Assembly: GCA_963715815.1 (NCBI GenBank)
Contig: OY970278.1
Span: 1,302,001-1,366,000, forward strand
From: JAFAMS01 sp963715815
Lineage (GTDB): Bacteria; Vulcanimicrobiota; Vulcanimicrobiia; Vulcanimicrobiales; Vulcanimicrobiaceae
Length of the DNA stretch: 64,000 nucleotides
Direction: 5' to 3'
The position numbers and the translations under genes were made by a program. Each line of letters starts with the position of its first letter. Position 1 is the stretch's first letter. Positions 32,780 to 40,590 of the stretch are shown here, one piece after another. Under the pieces are notes generated by a model. That model worked only from the letters and a program-made list of their open reading frames with translations. It had not been told where the DNA came from and ran no database searches.

Positions 32780-34428
32780 CGGCGCGACAAACGGTAGCCG
32801 CGCTTCTCGCGCTCGCTCTCTTTCTTGCGCCGGGTCACGCCGGCGCTGCCTCTCCATCGAATCTTGCGCAGTTCTTTCAATCGGCGTTCGCGCTCGCGGC
32901 AACCGATTTCGAAAGCGTGCGCGGCGCGGCGCTTCCGGATCGTCCCGACGCTTACGCTTCGTCGATTAGTGCCGATCCGGCGCTGGTGACGAACTGTCAG
33001 GTGACGGTCGGCAGAAGTGGGCGACTGACGTGCATCTTGAACGGTTACTCGGCAGATTCGCCGGATTCGGCGATCAAAGCGATCAGCGCAGCGTTGCCGA
33101 GTGATTTCGTGATGGTTTCGGCGCCCGCGCCATTCTTGCCGTCCTGGGTGCGCCAGCGCGACTACATGACGGTGCTCTTGTCCGCGACGCGTTTGGGCCT
33201 TGCGATGTCGATCGAGCAAAGCGTCAAAGCGCCGCCTGCATCGTTCGTGTTGGATGGCAGCGTCACGCCGGTCCCGATCATCACGCGCACCCAGATTGCT
33301 GCCGGTGTCGTCGTCGCTGCCGACGCAACCCACTCGTACGTCGCCGGGGTGATTCCGTCAGCGGCGCTTGGTGCGATCCGCGTCGGCAATCCCTTTGCGG
33401 TAACGCCGCGGCAGATCTGGCGTTTGGAAAAAGCGACGGTCGTTGCACGCGACGATCAGACGAATTTGACGCTGCTCTCCGTCGACAAGCTGCACGTGAC
33501 GCCGGCGACGTTCACTCACCGCATACGCGAGCTTGAAGAAGTCCGCGTTTATTATTTCAACGTCGGACAGGCCGATACCGCACCCTCGCTCGATTTGGAT
33601 TGGGCACGCGACATCTCGAGTGACGACGGGTTCATTCGCGTCCTCCATCCCTCGCCGCCGGGATTCGACTTCTCCGACGATCGCGGCGGGAGCTCGAACG
33701 GCTCGCTGGTCGTTGACAAAGCGACGCATCTCGTTGTCGGCATAACGAACAGCGCGGGCCGCACGACGACGAACATGTGGTTCGGCACAACGGCTGCGCC
33801 GATCGTCGCGCTCGCGGCCAAAGCGCACGTTACGCTCGCATTCGCATCGGAAGAGCAGACGACCGCGATGACGCTTTCGAACGTTGCGACGCCGGCGACG
33901 ATCTTCGTGCGGCGCACATTGCCGTCGATCGCGCGTGTCGTCGTTGACGATAGCATCGGAAGCGGCGTCGTCGTTGCGCGGGCGAGCACGACAGCGTACA
34001 TTCTTACTTCGGCGCAGATCCTAAAGAAGAAGTCGTCGGCAACCGTTTATTTCGCGAACGCGACTAAGGGCACGCGTGCGACGGTCGTGCGGACGGATCC
34101 GAAATCAGATCTCGCGCTGTTGCGCGTCGATGGTCTCAACCTCACGCCGGTAAGTCTTGCGCGCGCCGTACTTCCGGGTCTCGACGTCGGTGTCGTCGTT
34201 TTCAGCGCGAACGACGTTCAGTTTACCGCGGAGCATCTCGCAGAGGGTGTCGTCAGCAGCACGGACGATGCGCGCGGAACGTTCGAGCACGATGCTCCGG
34301 TCGACGACGGAAACATCGGCGGTCCAGTTTTCGAGATCACTACGGGATCGCTAGTCGGACTGGTCGACGGAGAAACGGCAATATCGATAGTGCCGATTCG
34401 TCGCCTGCTCGGCGGCTTAGCGAATTAG
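32776..34428 (+). CDS. Exported protein with two degenerate trypsin/HtrA-like domains; start codon uncertain
   Basis: About 550 residues. The frame opens with a signal-peptide-like stretch (VAALLALALFLAPGHAGA) before any ATG/GTG/TTG; the first canonical start is GTG 32917, which would lose it. A non-standard start (ATA 32776 or ACG 32779) after AAAAAGGGG is likely. The C-terminal domain looks HtrA-like: IGSGVVVA, ILTSAQIL (Gln where catalytic His should be), DPKSDLALL (Asp kept) and GNIGGPVFE (Ile for Ser). An earlier domain (DDQTNLTLL, GSSNGSLVV) is also degenerate. Probably a secreted pseudoprotease that binds proteins; the function is inferred. Confidence 0.7.
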   Translation: MTARQTVAALLALALFLAPGHAGAASPSNLAQFFQSAFALAATDFESVRGAALPDRPDAYASSISADPALVTNCQVTVGRSGRLTCILNGYSADSPDSAIKAISAALPSDFVMVSAPAPFLPSWVRQRDYMTVLLSATRLGLAMSIEQSVKAPPASFVLDGSVTPVPIITRTQIAAGVVVAADATHSYVAGVIPSAALGAIRVGNPFAVTPRQIWRLEKATVVARDDQTNLTLLSVDKLHVTPATFTHRIRELEEVRVYYFNVGQADTAPSLDLDWARDISSDDGFIRVLHPSPPGFDFSDDRGGSSNGSLVVDKATHLVVGITNSAGRTTTNMWFGTTAAPIVALAAKAHVTLAFASEEQTTAMTLSNVATPATIFVRRTLPSIARVVVDDSIGSGVVVARASTTAYILTSAQILKKKSSATVYFANATKGTRATVVRTDPKSDLALLRVDGLNLTPVSLARAVLPGLDVGVVVFSANDVQFTAEHLAEGVVSSTDDARGTFEHDAPVDDGNIGGPVFEITTGSLVGLVDGETAISIVPIRRLLGGLAN

Positions 34429-35168
34429 TCGGGTAAGTCGACGATCGTCTTGAGCGTCGAGCTTGCGACTTCGACGCTCTTTGCATTTGCATCGAACGCG
34501 GTTTGTGCCGCGATCATCTTGACGAATTCACCGCCGAGATCGACATTCGAGCTCTCGAGCATTCCGGAAGCGAGGGTTCCGAAGCCCGCGGTGCCGGCGC
34601 GACCGACTTGCGCCGTGCCGCTTGCAGCGCTGGCTTGATACCCGCCGCTGACCCGACGGAGGCCGCCGACATTGTGGAATGTCGCGAGCGCGACGGATCC
34701 GAGTGCCGTCGTTTGGCCGTCGGCGTAAACACCGTAGACGGCGCCGTTCGCGCCGATCGTGATGCTTTGAACGCCCGGAGGAACCTGAAGCGGCGCAACA
34801 CCGCCGTTTGACGTGACGACTTGGACGTCGAGACCGCTCGACGGGTCGACGAGCGTTCCGTTTGCGTCCAGCGTGAAATTGCCGTCGCGCGTGTACACGG
34901 GTCCACCGTTGCCGCCTTGCAGCACGAAGAATCCCGGACCCGAAATCGCGACGTTCGTGCCCTGATCGCTCGGCTCAAGGCTACCTTGCGCCGAATTGCT
35001 TGTGATGGTAGCGACCGTGACCCCGCCGCTTGCTTGATTTTGCAAGTTGACGCTTTGGGTTTGAAAGCCCGTGCTGCCAACGTTTGCGATGTTGTTGGCG
35101 GTTACGTCGACTGCCTCAGCGTAGGCTGCGAGCCCTGAAGCACCAATATTGAGCGGATCGACCGACAC
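34425..35168 (-). CDS. Flagellar rod/hook family protein (FlgF/FlgG-like), isolated
   Basis: The 247-residue protein has the flagellar basal-body N-terminal motif SGLAAYAEAVDVTANNIANV, a central GPGFFVLQGGNGGPVYTRDG region and the C-terminal motif SNVDLGGEFVKMIAAQTAFD. These belong to axial rod and hook proteins exported by the flagellar type III system. A GAGGAGG site precedes its GTG start. No other flagellar gene is in the window. It could serve a flagellum encoded elsewhere or be a remnant kept for another axial structure. Confidence 0.85.
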   Translation of the reverse strand: MSVDPLNIGASGLAAYAEAVDVTANNIANVGSTGFQTQSVNLQNQASGGVTVATITSNSAQGSLEPSDQGTNVAISGPGFFVLQGGNGGPVYTRDGNFTLDANGTLVDPSSGLDVQVVTSNGGVAPLQVPPGVQSITIGANGAVYGVYADGQTTALGSVALATFHNVGGLRRVSGGYQASAASGTAQVGRAGTAGFGTLASGMLESSNVDLGGEFVKMIAAQTAFDANAKSVEVASSTLKTIVDLPD

Positions 35169-35210
35169 AACGTCCTCCTCGCCGTGACGACTGAACGCGG
35201 CATATTTTGC

Positions 35211-35238
35211 TTGTTTCGCGTTCCCAACCTCTTAAACA
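35211..35238 (+). promoter_or_regulatory. Possible sigma-70-type promoter for the DUF1761 gene
   Basis: TTGTTT (35211-35216) and TAAACA (35233-35238) are separated by 16 bases in the most AT-rich part of the 144-base gap 35169-35312. The match to consensus is weak. It points toward the DUF1761 gene, whose GGGGGG ribosome-binding run lies just upstream of ATG 35313. I see no other gene in this gap. Confidence 0.3.
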
Positions 35239-35312
35239 CATATTCTGGGAGATAGTGTTCGCCAGACCGAATATTGGATGTCACGATCCATTTATTGTTG
35301 GGGGGAATTTAC

Positions 35313-35735
35313 ATGTCCGCACAGATCAATCACGCTGCGGTTTGGGTCGCGGCGATCGTCTATTTTCTGCTCGGTTGGGTTTGGTATACCGTTTTTGGTG
35401 CGGCGTGGGTAGCCGCAATGGGCAAGACTTCAATGGACTCGGGATCATCGCCAATGACCTATGTCTGGTCGTTCTTGCTGGGACTAATCCTCGCATACGC
35501 GACGGGCATTGCGCTCGCGCGTCATCCTGAGGATCAAAACATGCAGCAAGGCGTGAGCTTCGCGCTGTTCATGGGCATCGCGCTGTTTGCGACGCAGACG
35601 CTCAACCAAGTGCTGTACGCAGGATCGCCGTTTGTGTTGTGGCTGATCAACACTGGTTACGTCGTTGTCGGATTCGCGATCATCGGCGCGATCGTCGGTG
35701 GCTGGAAGAAGCGAGTTCCCGCCGCAGCCACCTAG
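35313..35735 (+). CDS. DUF1761-family membrane protein
   Basis: A 140-residue protein with four hydrophobic segments. The N-terminal pattern INHAAVWVAAIVYFLLGWVWYT (shown in part), followed by FGAAWVAAMGK, is typical of DUF1761 proteins, whose function is unknown. The ATG at 35313 follows a GGGGGGA Shine-Dalgarno run. The end overlaps the convergent mug gene by 56 bases. Confidence 0.8.
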   Translation: MSAQINHAAVWVAAIVYFLLGWVWYTVFGAAWVAAMGKTSMDSGSSPMTYVWSFLLGLILAYATGIALARHPEDQNMQQGVSFALFMGIALFATQTLNQVLYAGSPFVLWLINTGYVVVGFAIIGAIVGGWKKRVPAAAT

Positions 35736-36261
35736 CAATCTCGTCGTACGCGCGAACTTGATCCTCGCGCGTGAAGTGCGCATTGGCGCCGCTCGGATTC
35801 GGCGCGAGGTATATTCGTGTTTCGCCGAGCTGCAGCGGTTGAAAGCCGTGTTTTGCGACGGTCGATTTGTCGCCGAGCAGATCGTGAACGTGGCGGTAGC
35901 CGGTGATGCCGTGAAAGCACGCGACGCGCGGTTTGAATTTCTTGAGTTTGTCGAGCAGCGCGTCGACGCCGGCGGCGAGCTCCTTTAGAGAAAGATCGCT
36001 GGCTTTTGCAGTCGGGCGTTTGACGAGATCGGTGAAACCGATGCCGAATTTTTGCAGTGCGCGATCGTGTTGCGGTGTCAGTGCATCAACTTCTAACGAG
36101 GTTCTCGCCGCGAGACTTAACTTCGACCTTGAGAGGCAAGGCCAAAACCGATTTCCCGGACGCGCAAAATAATGTCCGCGTTCAACGGAATAAATCGACG
36201 GATTGATTCCGACGAACACGACGTCGAGATTGCGCTTCAAGAGATCGTCGAGCGTTTTCAA
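35680..36261 (-). CDS. mug: G/U mismatch-specific uracil-DNA glycosylase (MUG/TDG family)
   Basis: The 193-residue enzyme has the MUG signature VVFVGINPSIYSVERGHYFA (catalytic Asn in GINPS), RPGNRFWPCL, FTDLVKRPTAKASDLS and the C-terminal loop PNPSGANAHF. It removes uracil or thymine opposite guanine. The start appears to be TTG at 36261, only a few bases after a terminator-like hairpin and without a clear Shine-Dalgarno sequence, so its expression may be low or the start may differ. Confidence 0.92.
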   Translation of the reverse strand: MKTLDDLLKRNLDVVFVGINPSIYSVERGHYFARPGNRFWPCLSRSKLSLAARTSLEVDALTPQHDRALQKFGIGFTDLVKRPTAKASDLSLKELAAGVDALLDKLKKFKPRVACFHGITGYRHVHDLLGDKSTVAKHGFQPLQLGETRIYLAPNPSGANAHFTREDQVRAYDEIARWLRRELASSSHRRSRR

Positions 36262-36265
36262 AGTG

Positions 36266-36291
36266 AAAGACCCTTATTGCTAAGGGTCTTT
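36266..36291 (-). terminator. Hairpin terminator downstream of the tRNA genes
   Basis: AAAGACCCTTA and TAAGGGTCTTT form a perfect 11-base stem around a 4-base loop. Read on the minus strand it ends in TCTTT, directly after tRNA-Glu, as expected for termination of the tRNA transcript. The stem is symmetrical, so it could also work on the plus strand. It lies 5 bases upstream of the mug start codon. Confidence 0.75.
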
Positions 36292-36297
36292 CGTTCA

Positions 36298-36373
36298 TGG
36301 TAGCCCCAGGGGAATTCGAATCCCCGTTACCGGGTTGAGAACCCGGCGTCCTAGGCCTCTAGACGATGGGGCC
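36298..36373 (-). tRNA. tRNA-Glu (anticodon CTC)
   Basis: On the minus strand the 76-base sequence folds into a cloverleaf: acceptor GGCCCCA paired with TGGGGCT, anticodon stem CCGGG/CCCGG around a loop with CTC, and a T arm GGGGA-TTCGAAT-TCCCC. The discriminator A is followed by an encoded CCA. Anticodon CTC reads GAG glutamate codons. It is one base from tRNA-Gln and precedes a strong hairpin terminator. Confidence 0.95.
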
Positions 36374-36374
36374 A

Positions 36375-36451
36375 TGGCTCCGGGACCAGGCTTCGAACCT
36401 GGAAATCTCCTGATTCAGAGTCAGGCGTGTTACCGATTACACCATCCCGGA
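36375..36451 (-). tRNA. tRNA-Gln (anticodon CTG)
   Basis: The minus-strand sequence has acceptor TCCGGGA paired with TCCCGGA, discriminator G and an encoded CCA. The anticodon stem CCTGA/TCAGG encloses CTCTGAA, giving anticodon CTG, which reads CAG glutamine codons. The T arm is CCAGG-TTCGAAG-CCTGG. Its 5' end is overlapped by the last 15 bases of the upstream HNH gene on the same strand. Confidence 0.95.
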
Positions 36452-37015
36452 ATGTCGCGATTTTATTCGATTGCGACTTGCGAAAGTCGCGGTTTGACTG
36501 TGACAGTTTGGGCAAAGCATTCGTAAATTTTCAAGGCGATTGTCGTTACGCACGCCGTTGATATGGTCAATTTGAATCGATATCGGTTTGCCTTTCCACT
36601 CCTTTAGTCCACATTCTTGACACTCGTTTGTCAGTATGCCGGCGGCGAGTAGTCGCGCTTTTACGTGCCTTCGACTCTTTGCTTCACTTAGGACTCTTTC
36701 GATAGGCCAACGCTGTTCGCGTTTTCGAACGGCGCCGCGGCAAACCGCTTTATGCCACGATTCCGCTGCGAAGCCGAATCGAATTCGGCACTCACGGTAC
36801 GAGTGGCCTTCGTCGTAGTATCGTTGCACCTCGGCCCAATCGTATCTTTTGGTCCCTCCAGTGTTCTGTCGTGGAGGAGCGGCGATAGAGCCCCGCGCGA
36901 TGGCTTTATACCAGGCGTCCGTTGAATGACCGAATTTCTTGCGGCATTCAGCCAACGTATGGCCGTCGAGATGATACCGCAAAATAGCGGGCCAGTCGTA
37001 GACTCGGTTTGTCAT
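36437..37015 (-). CDS. HNH endonuclease with duplicated DNA-binding-like modules
   Basis: About 192 residues from ATG 37015. Two tandem copies of a roughly 39-residue module occur: YDWPAILRYHLDGHTLAECR (residues about 6-44) and YDWAEVQRYYDEGHSYRECR (about 58-96), each followed by FG...W.KA. A C-terminal HNH domain follows, with CQECG, IDHINGVRNDNRLENLRMLC (shown in part) and CPNC zinc cysteines. It resembles free-standing homing-type endonucleases. More AT-rich than neighbours, and its 3' end runs into tRNA-Gln, both hints of acquired DNA at a tRNA site. Confidence 0.85.
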   Translation of the reverse strand: MTNRVYDWPAILRYHLDGHTLAECRKKFGHSTDAWYKAIARGSIAAPPRQNTGGTKRYDWAEVQRYYDEGHSYRECRIRFGFAAESWHKAVCRGAVRKREQRWPIERVLSEAKSRRHVKARLLAAGILTNECQECGLKEWKGKPISIQIDHINGVRNDNRLENLRMLCPNCHSQTATFASRNRIKSRHSGMV

Positions 37016-37099
37016 ATCGAACAAATGTTCGCATGCTTGAGTGCCAACAGTCTTGCACGCTGAAAGGCGCGGCGTGTCGCGCCGGGTATAGTCCAGACC

Positions 37100-38191
37100 T
37101 TGTCTACGCAAGCTATTGTCCTGGTCGGCGGTGAGGGGACGCGTCTACGGCCGCTGACGTACGGGACACCGAAGCCGATGATCCCGATCATGGGCGTTCC
37201 GTTTCTCGAGTTGATGCTGCGCCGAATCAAAGACGCCGGTATCGAGCACGTTATCTTGGCGTCCGGCTATCTTCCCGAGGCAATCAGCTCGTATTTCGGT
37301 GACGGCTCACGGCTTGGTTTGCGTCTCACCTTCGTCGTCGAAGAGACGCCGATGGGCACGGCCGGCGCTATCAAAAACGTCGAGGAACATATCGTCGGTC
37401 CGTTCTTCGTGTTCAACGGCGACGTCCTCACGAGTCTCGACTTGCGCGCCATGATGGCGTTTCACGACAAGCACGGCGGAATCGGCGCCCTGCATTTGAT
37501 CACGGTCGACGATCCGTCCGCGTTCGGCGCAGTCGTCCACGACAAAGATGGGCGCATCGCAAAATTCATCGAGAAGCCGCCCAACGGAACGTCACCCTCG
37601 AACGACGTGAACGCCGGCACGTATCTGCTCGAGCGCGAGATCCTCGACTTCATTCCGTCCGGCCGCGCGGTCTCTATCGAGCGCGAAACATTCCCGGCGG
37701 TCATCGACGGCGGCAAAGCGCTCTACGCATATGTTACCTCTGATTATTGGATCGATCTCGGACGGCCCGAGCATTATCTCGACGCGCATCACCACATCTT
37801 CGACGGCACGATGCCGCTCCCGATCCATCTCACCAAAGGCGGCATCTCCGGACCCGGCCAGGCGCAGCCCGCCGGCACCATTACGCCGCCTGCCTTCATC
37901 GGCGCCAATGTCGTCATCGAATCTGGCGCGCACGTTGGCCCATTCGTCGTCCTCGGTGACGGCTGCCGCATTGCACGCGGCGCGCGTGTCGAAGACTCGC
38001 TACTCTGGGACGGTGTCTCGATCGGCCCGGATGCAGTCGTCGAGAAATCGATCCTTGCAAGCGGAACCCGCGTCGGCGCGCGCGCGAAAGTCGCCCCGCG
38101 TTCGGTCATCGGGCACAACGTCGTTATTGACGACGATACCAACCTACCGGAAGGTTCGCGGGTCGCGGCCGAGGGTGTGCCAACCGCCTAA
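37100..38191 (+). CDS. Sugar-nucleotide pyrophosphorylase (mannose-1-phosphate guanylyltransferase-like)
   Basis: The 363-residue protein begins (TTG start) with the nucleotidyltransferase signature AIVLVGGEGTRLRPLTYGTPKPM, shown in part, then VFNGDVLTSLDL and YWIDLGRPEHYLDAH. The C-terminal third is a left-handed beta-helix with hexapeptide repeats. It makes NDP-sugars, probably GDP-mannose or a glucose analogue. The neighbouring glycosyltransferase and glycosidase-like genes suggest it feeds one glycan pathway. Confidence 0.9.
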   Translation: MSTQAIVLVGGEGTRLRPLTYGTPKPMIPIMGVPFLELMLRRIKDAGIEHVILASGYLPEAISSYFGDGSRLGLRLTFVVEETPMGTAGAIKNVEEHIVGPFFVFNGDVLTSLDLRAMMAFHDKHGGIGALHLITVDDPSAFGAVVHDKDGRIAKFIEKPPNGTSPSNDVNAGTYLLEREILDFIPSGRAVSIERETFPAVIDGGKALYAYVTSDYWIDLGRPEHYLDAHHHIFDGTMPLPIHLTKGGISGPGQAQPAGTITPPAFIGANVVIESGAHVGPFVVLGDGCRIARGARVEDSLLWDGVSIGPDAVVEKSILASGTRVGARAKVAPRSVIGHNVVIDDDTNLPEGSRVAAEGVPTA

Positions 38192-38209
38192 TTTCGGCCG
38201 CTTGCCTGG

Positions 38210-38267
38210 TCGTTTGCAACCGAAAGCCCAGGGGTACGACTCAAACGATCACCGGGGTAGTATCCCC
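38210..38267 (+). promoter_or_regulatory. Possible structured leader ahead of the glycosyltransferase gene
   Basis: The 91-base gap 38192-38282 contains TCGTTTG (38210-38216) and its exact complement CAAACGA (38242-38248), then a GGGG/CCCC hairpin (38254-38267) that ends directly against the AAGGAG ribosome-binding site. Such a leader could control access to the site. No known riboswitch class was recognised. Confidence 0.35.
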
Positions 38268-38282
38268 AAGGAGTCCGTTTCC

Positions 38283-39491
38283 TTGGAATTTTCACATCGA
38301 GCGGCTTCGCTGGAAGAAGCTCCGCGAACGCTATTCATGGGGAGCTATCCTCCTCGTGAGTGCGGCATCGCGACCTTCACACGCGATACCGTCGATAGCT
38401 TCGATGCGCGCTTTGACACGAAAAGCGAGATCGTTGCGATCGACGAGCCCGGTGGCGAGATGCGAATCTATCCTCCGGAAGTCGTTGCGCGCCTAATCGA
38501 AGAGGATCGCAGCTCGTACGCCGACATCGCTGCGATTGTCAACGCGCATCCGTGCGCGCTCTTCAACGTCCAGCACGAATACGGACTCTTCGGCGGTGAC
38601 GACGGCGAGTGGTTTCTCGACATTCTGGCCGGCATTACGAAGCCCGTCGTCGTCACGTTGCACACCGTGCTCCCGGAGCCGAACGATCATCACCGGCACG
38701 TCGCGCAATCGATCTGCGAGAAAGCAACGGCAATCGTCGTCCTCTCGCAAACCGGCAAAGATATTCTTGTCGAACGCTACGGAGTCGCGCCCGACAAAGT
38801 CCGCGTCATTCATCATGGCGTCCCCGACGTTCCGTTCCGCTCGACCGATGCGGCCAAAGCCGGCTTCGGCATCGGCCAACGCATGGTGATCTCGACCTTC
38901 GGGCTGATAAGCCGCGGCAAGGGTCTCGAGTTTGCGATCGAAGCGATGCGACGCGTCGTGAAGACGCATCCGGAAGCGCTCTATCTCGTCCTCGGGCAAA
39001 CGCATCCGGTCGTGCGTCGTCAAGAAGGCGAATCATACCGCGAATCGCTCGTCGAGACGGTCGAACGGTTCGGCCTGCGCAACAACGTGCAGTTCGTCGA
39101 TCGTTATCTCGACTTTCCGGAACTGGTCGAGTACCTGCAAGCAACGGACATCTACCTTACGCCGTATCTCAACCCGGTGCAGATCGTCAGCGGCACGCTC
39201 GCCTACGCGATCGGGATGGGGAAAGCGATCGTTTCGACGCCGTATCTCTACGCCGAAGAATTGCTCTCGCACAATCGTGGTGCGGTCGTACCGTTCCGTG
39301 ATGCCGATTCGATCGGGTACGCGGTCACCGCATTGCTCGATGATCCGGCGTGGCGCCGTGCAATCGAACGGCGTGCGTACCGGTTCGGACGTCAAATGAC
39401 GTGGCCGAACGTTTCATTCGCTTATGGACGTCTCTTCGCTGAATTGACGCCGGCCCGCGATACCCGGGCGGAGCTTGCGACGTCCGCTTAG
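38283..39491 (+). CDS. GT4-type glycosyltransferase (group 1)
   Basis: From TTG 38283, with AAGGAG nine bases upstream, the product is about 402 residues. It has a two-domain GT-B layout: TLFMGSYPPRECGIATFTRD at the N-terminus, VQHEYGLFGGDDGEW, VRVIHHGVPDV, STFGLISRGKGLEFAIEAM and the nucleotide-sugar-binding PYLNPVQIVSGTLAYAIGMG (the usual E-x7-E region is less standard). The donor is probably the product of the upstream pyrophosphorylase. The next gene, an alpha/alpha-barrel protein, is 10 bases away. Confidence 0.9.
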   Translation: MEFSHRAASLEEAPRTLFMGSYPPRECGIATFTRDTVDSFDARFDTKSEIVAIDEPGGEMRIYPPEVVARLIEEDRSSYADIAAIVNAHPCALFNVQHEYGLFGGDDGEWFLDILAGITKPVVVTLHTVLPEPNDHHRHVAQSICEKATAIVVLSQTGKDILVERYGVAPDKVRVIHHGVPDVPFRSTDAAKAGFGIGQRMVISTFGLISRGKGLEFAIEAMRRVVKTHPEALYLVLGQTHPVVRRQEGESYRESLVETVERFGLRNNVQFVDRYLDFPELVEYLQATDIYLTPYLNPVQIVSGTLAYAIGMGKAIVSTPYLYAEELLSHNRGAVVPFRDADSIGYAVTALLDDPAWRRAIERRAYRFGRQMTWPNVSFAYGRLFAELTPARDTRAELATSA

Positions 39492-39501
39492 GCGGGCACC
39501 C

Positions 39502-40548
39502 ATGCGCTATCCCTCGCTCGAACATCTCGAAACGCTGACCGACAACGTCGGCGTGATTCAGCACGCCATCTACGACATTCCGAATCGTTCGACGGGCTAT
39601 TGCACCGACGATGTTTCGCGGGCGCTCATGGTCGCGATCGCGGCAACCCGCGACCGGCAGCAACACGAGACCGCAATGCGCCTGACGGAGATCTATCTCG
39701 CGTTCCTTTATGACGCGCAGCTGCGTGACGGACGGTTCCATAATTTCATGGGGTACGACCGGCGCTGGCTCGATATCGTCGGCACGCAAGACTCGATCGG
39801 CCGGGCACTCTGGTCGATCGGCTTCGGGATGCGGTTCGCGCCGCTTGAATCGTGGCGCCGGGTCTGCTCGCTGATTTTCGAGCGCGCATTCCAGGTCGTC
39901 TCGACGCTCGAAGCCCCGCGTTCGCGCGCGTACGCGCTGATCGGAATGGCACATGCGTTCGACGCGCGGCGTCGCGAAGACGCGACCCTCGAACACGCAA
40001 TCCGTTGCGAAGCCGAAGCCCTCGTACAAGCCTTCGAACAGAACTCGACCCCGGATTGGCGTTGGTTCGAGGGGATTCTGACGTACGATAATGCGCGACT
40101 GCCCGAAGCGATTCTACGCGCGGGCGCGCTTTTAGAGGAAGAGCGATTCGTCGAGATCGGTCTCGATGCGCTGAATTTCTACGAAGGCATCACCGTCGAG
40201 GAAAACATCTTTGTTCCCATTGGCAACCAGGGCTGGTACCAGCGCGGGGGTGAGCGGGCGCGCTACGGACAGCAGCCGCTCGAGGCTGCCGCGATGGTCG
40301 ATGCGGCACTCGTAGCCGGCGACATAAGTCGCGATCCGCGCTACGAAGGGCTTGCCGATATCGCACACGGGTGGTACTTCGGTCGCAACTCGTTGGGTGC
40401 AACAATGGTCGAAGGAGGGGGATGCCGTGACGGAATCGACGACCACGGCGTGAGCACGAATATGGGTGCAGAATCGACGCTCGCCTACCTATCGAGTGCG
40501 ATTTCCCTCGCGGAACCCCGTGCAGAACGGCTACGAGTGGCTCGTTAA
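39502..40548 (+). CDS. Glycosidase-like (alpha/alpha-barrel) protein linked to the glycosyltransferase
   Basis: A 348-residue soluble protein with repeated amphipathic helices and conserved-looking acidic and aromatic segments (IPNRSTGYCTDDVSRALM, FHNFMGYDRRWLDIVGTQDS, GRALWSIG, DWRWFEGILTYDNARLPEA and GNQGWYQRGGERARYGQQP). This fits a six-hairpin glycosidase fold. Proteins like this often sit beside GT4 enzymes. It may trim or process the glycan, but no catalytic pair is certain. The ATG at 39502 is preferred over one nine codons upstream. Confidence 0.75.
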   Translation: MRYPSLEHLETLTDNVGVIQHAIYDIPNRSTGYCTDDVSRALMVAIAATRDRQQHETAMRLTEIYLAFLYDAQLRDGRFHNFMGYDRRWLDIVGTQDSIGRALWSIGFGMRFAPLESWRRVCSLIFERAFQVVSTLEAPRSRAYALIGMAHAFDARRREDATLEHAIRCEAEALVQAFEQNSTPDWRWFEGILTYDNARLPEAILRAGALLEEERFVEIGLDALNFYEGITVEENIFVPIGNQGWYQRGGERARYGQQPLEAAAMVDAALVAGDISRDPRYEGLADIAHGWYFGRNSLGATMVEGGGCRDGIDDHGVSTNMGAESTLAYLSSAISLAEPRAERLRVAR

Positions 40549-40590
40549 ATCGAGGCAACGGGCCCTGGCGCGTCGAATTATTAGGGTGAA

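Noticed and set aside
32761..32785. A programmed -1 frameshift fusing pgi to the next gene at AAAAAGGGG
   Set aside because: It would attach a signal peptide to the end of a cytosolic enzyme. The same run works as a ribosome-binding site, which is the simpler reading.
36437..37015. An insertion sequence or transposase at the tRNA locus
   Set aside because: The gene encodes an HNH nuclease; no terminal inverted repeats, direct repeats or transposase motifs were seen.
38192..38282. A cyclic-di-GMP (GEMM) riboswitch in the leader before the glycosyltransferase
   Set aside because: Some short pieces look similar (CCGAAAG, GGGGTAG), but the conserved GEMM core and the docking between its two helices could not be traced.
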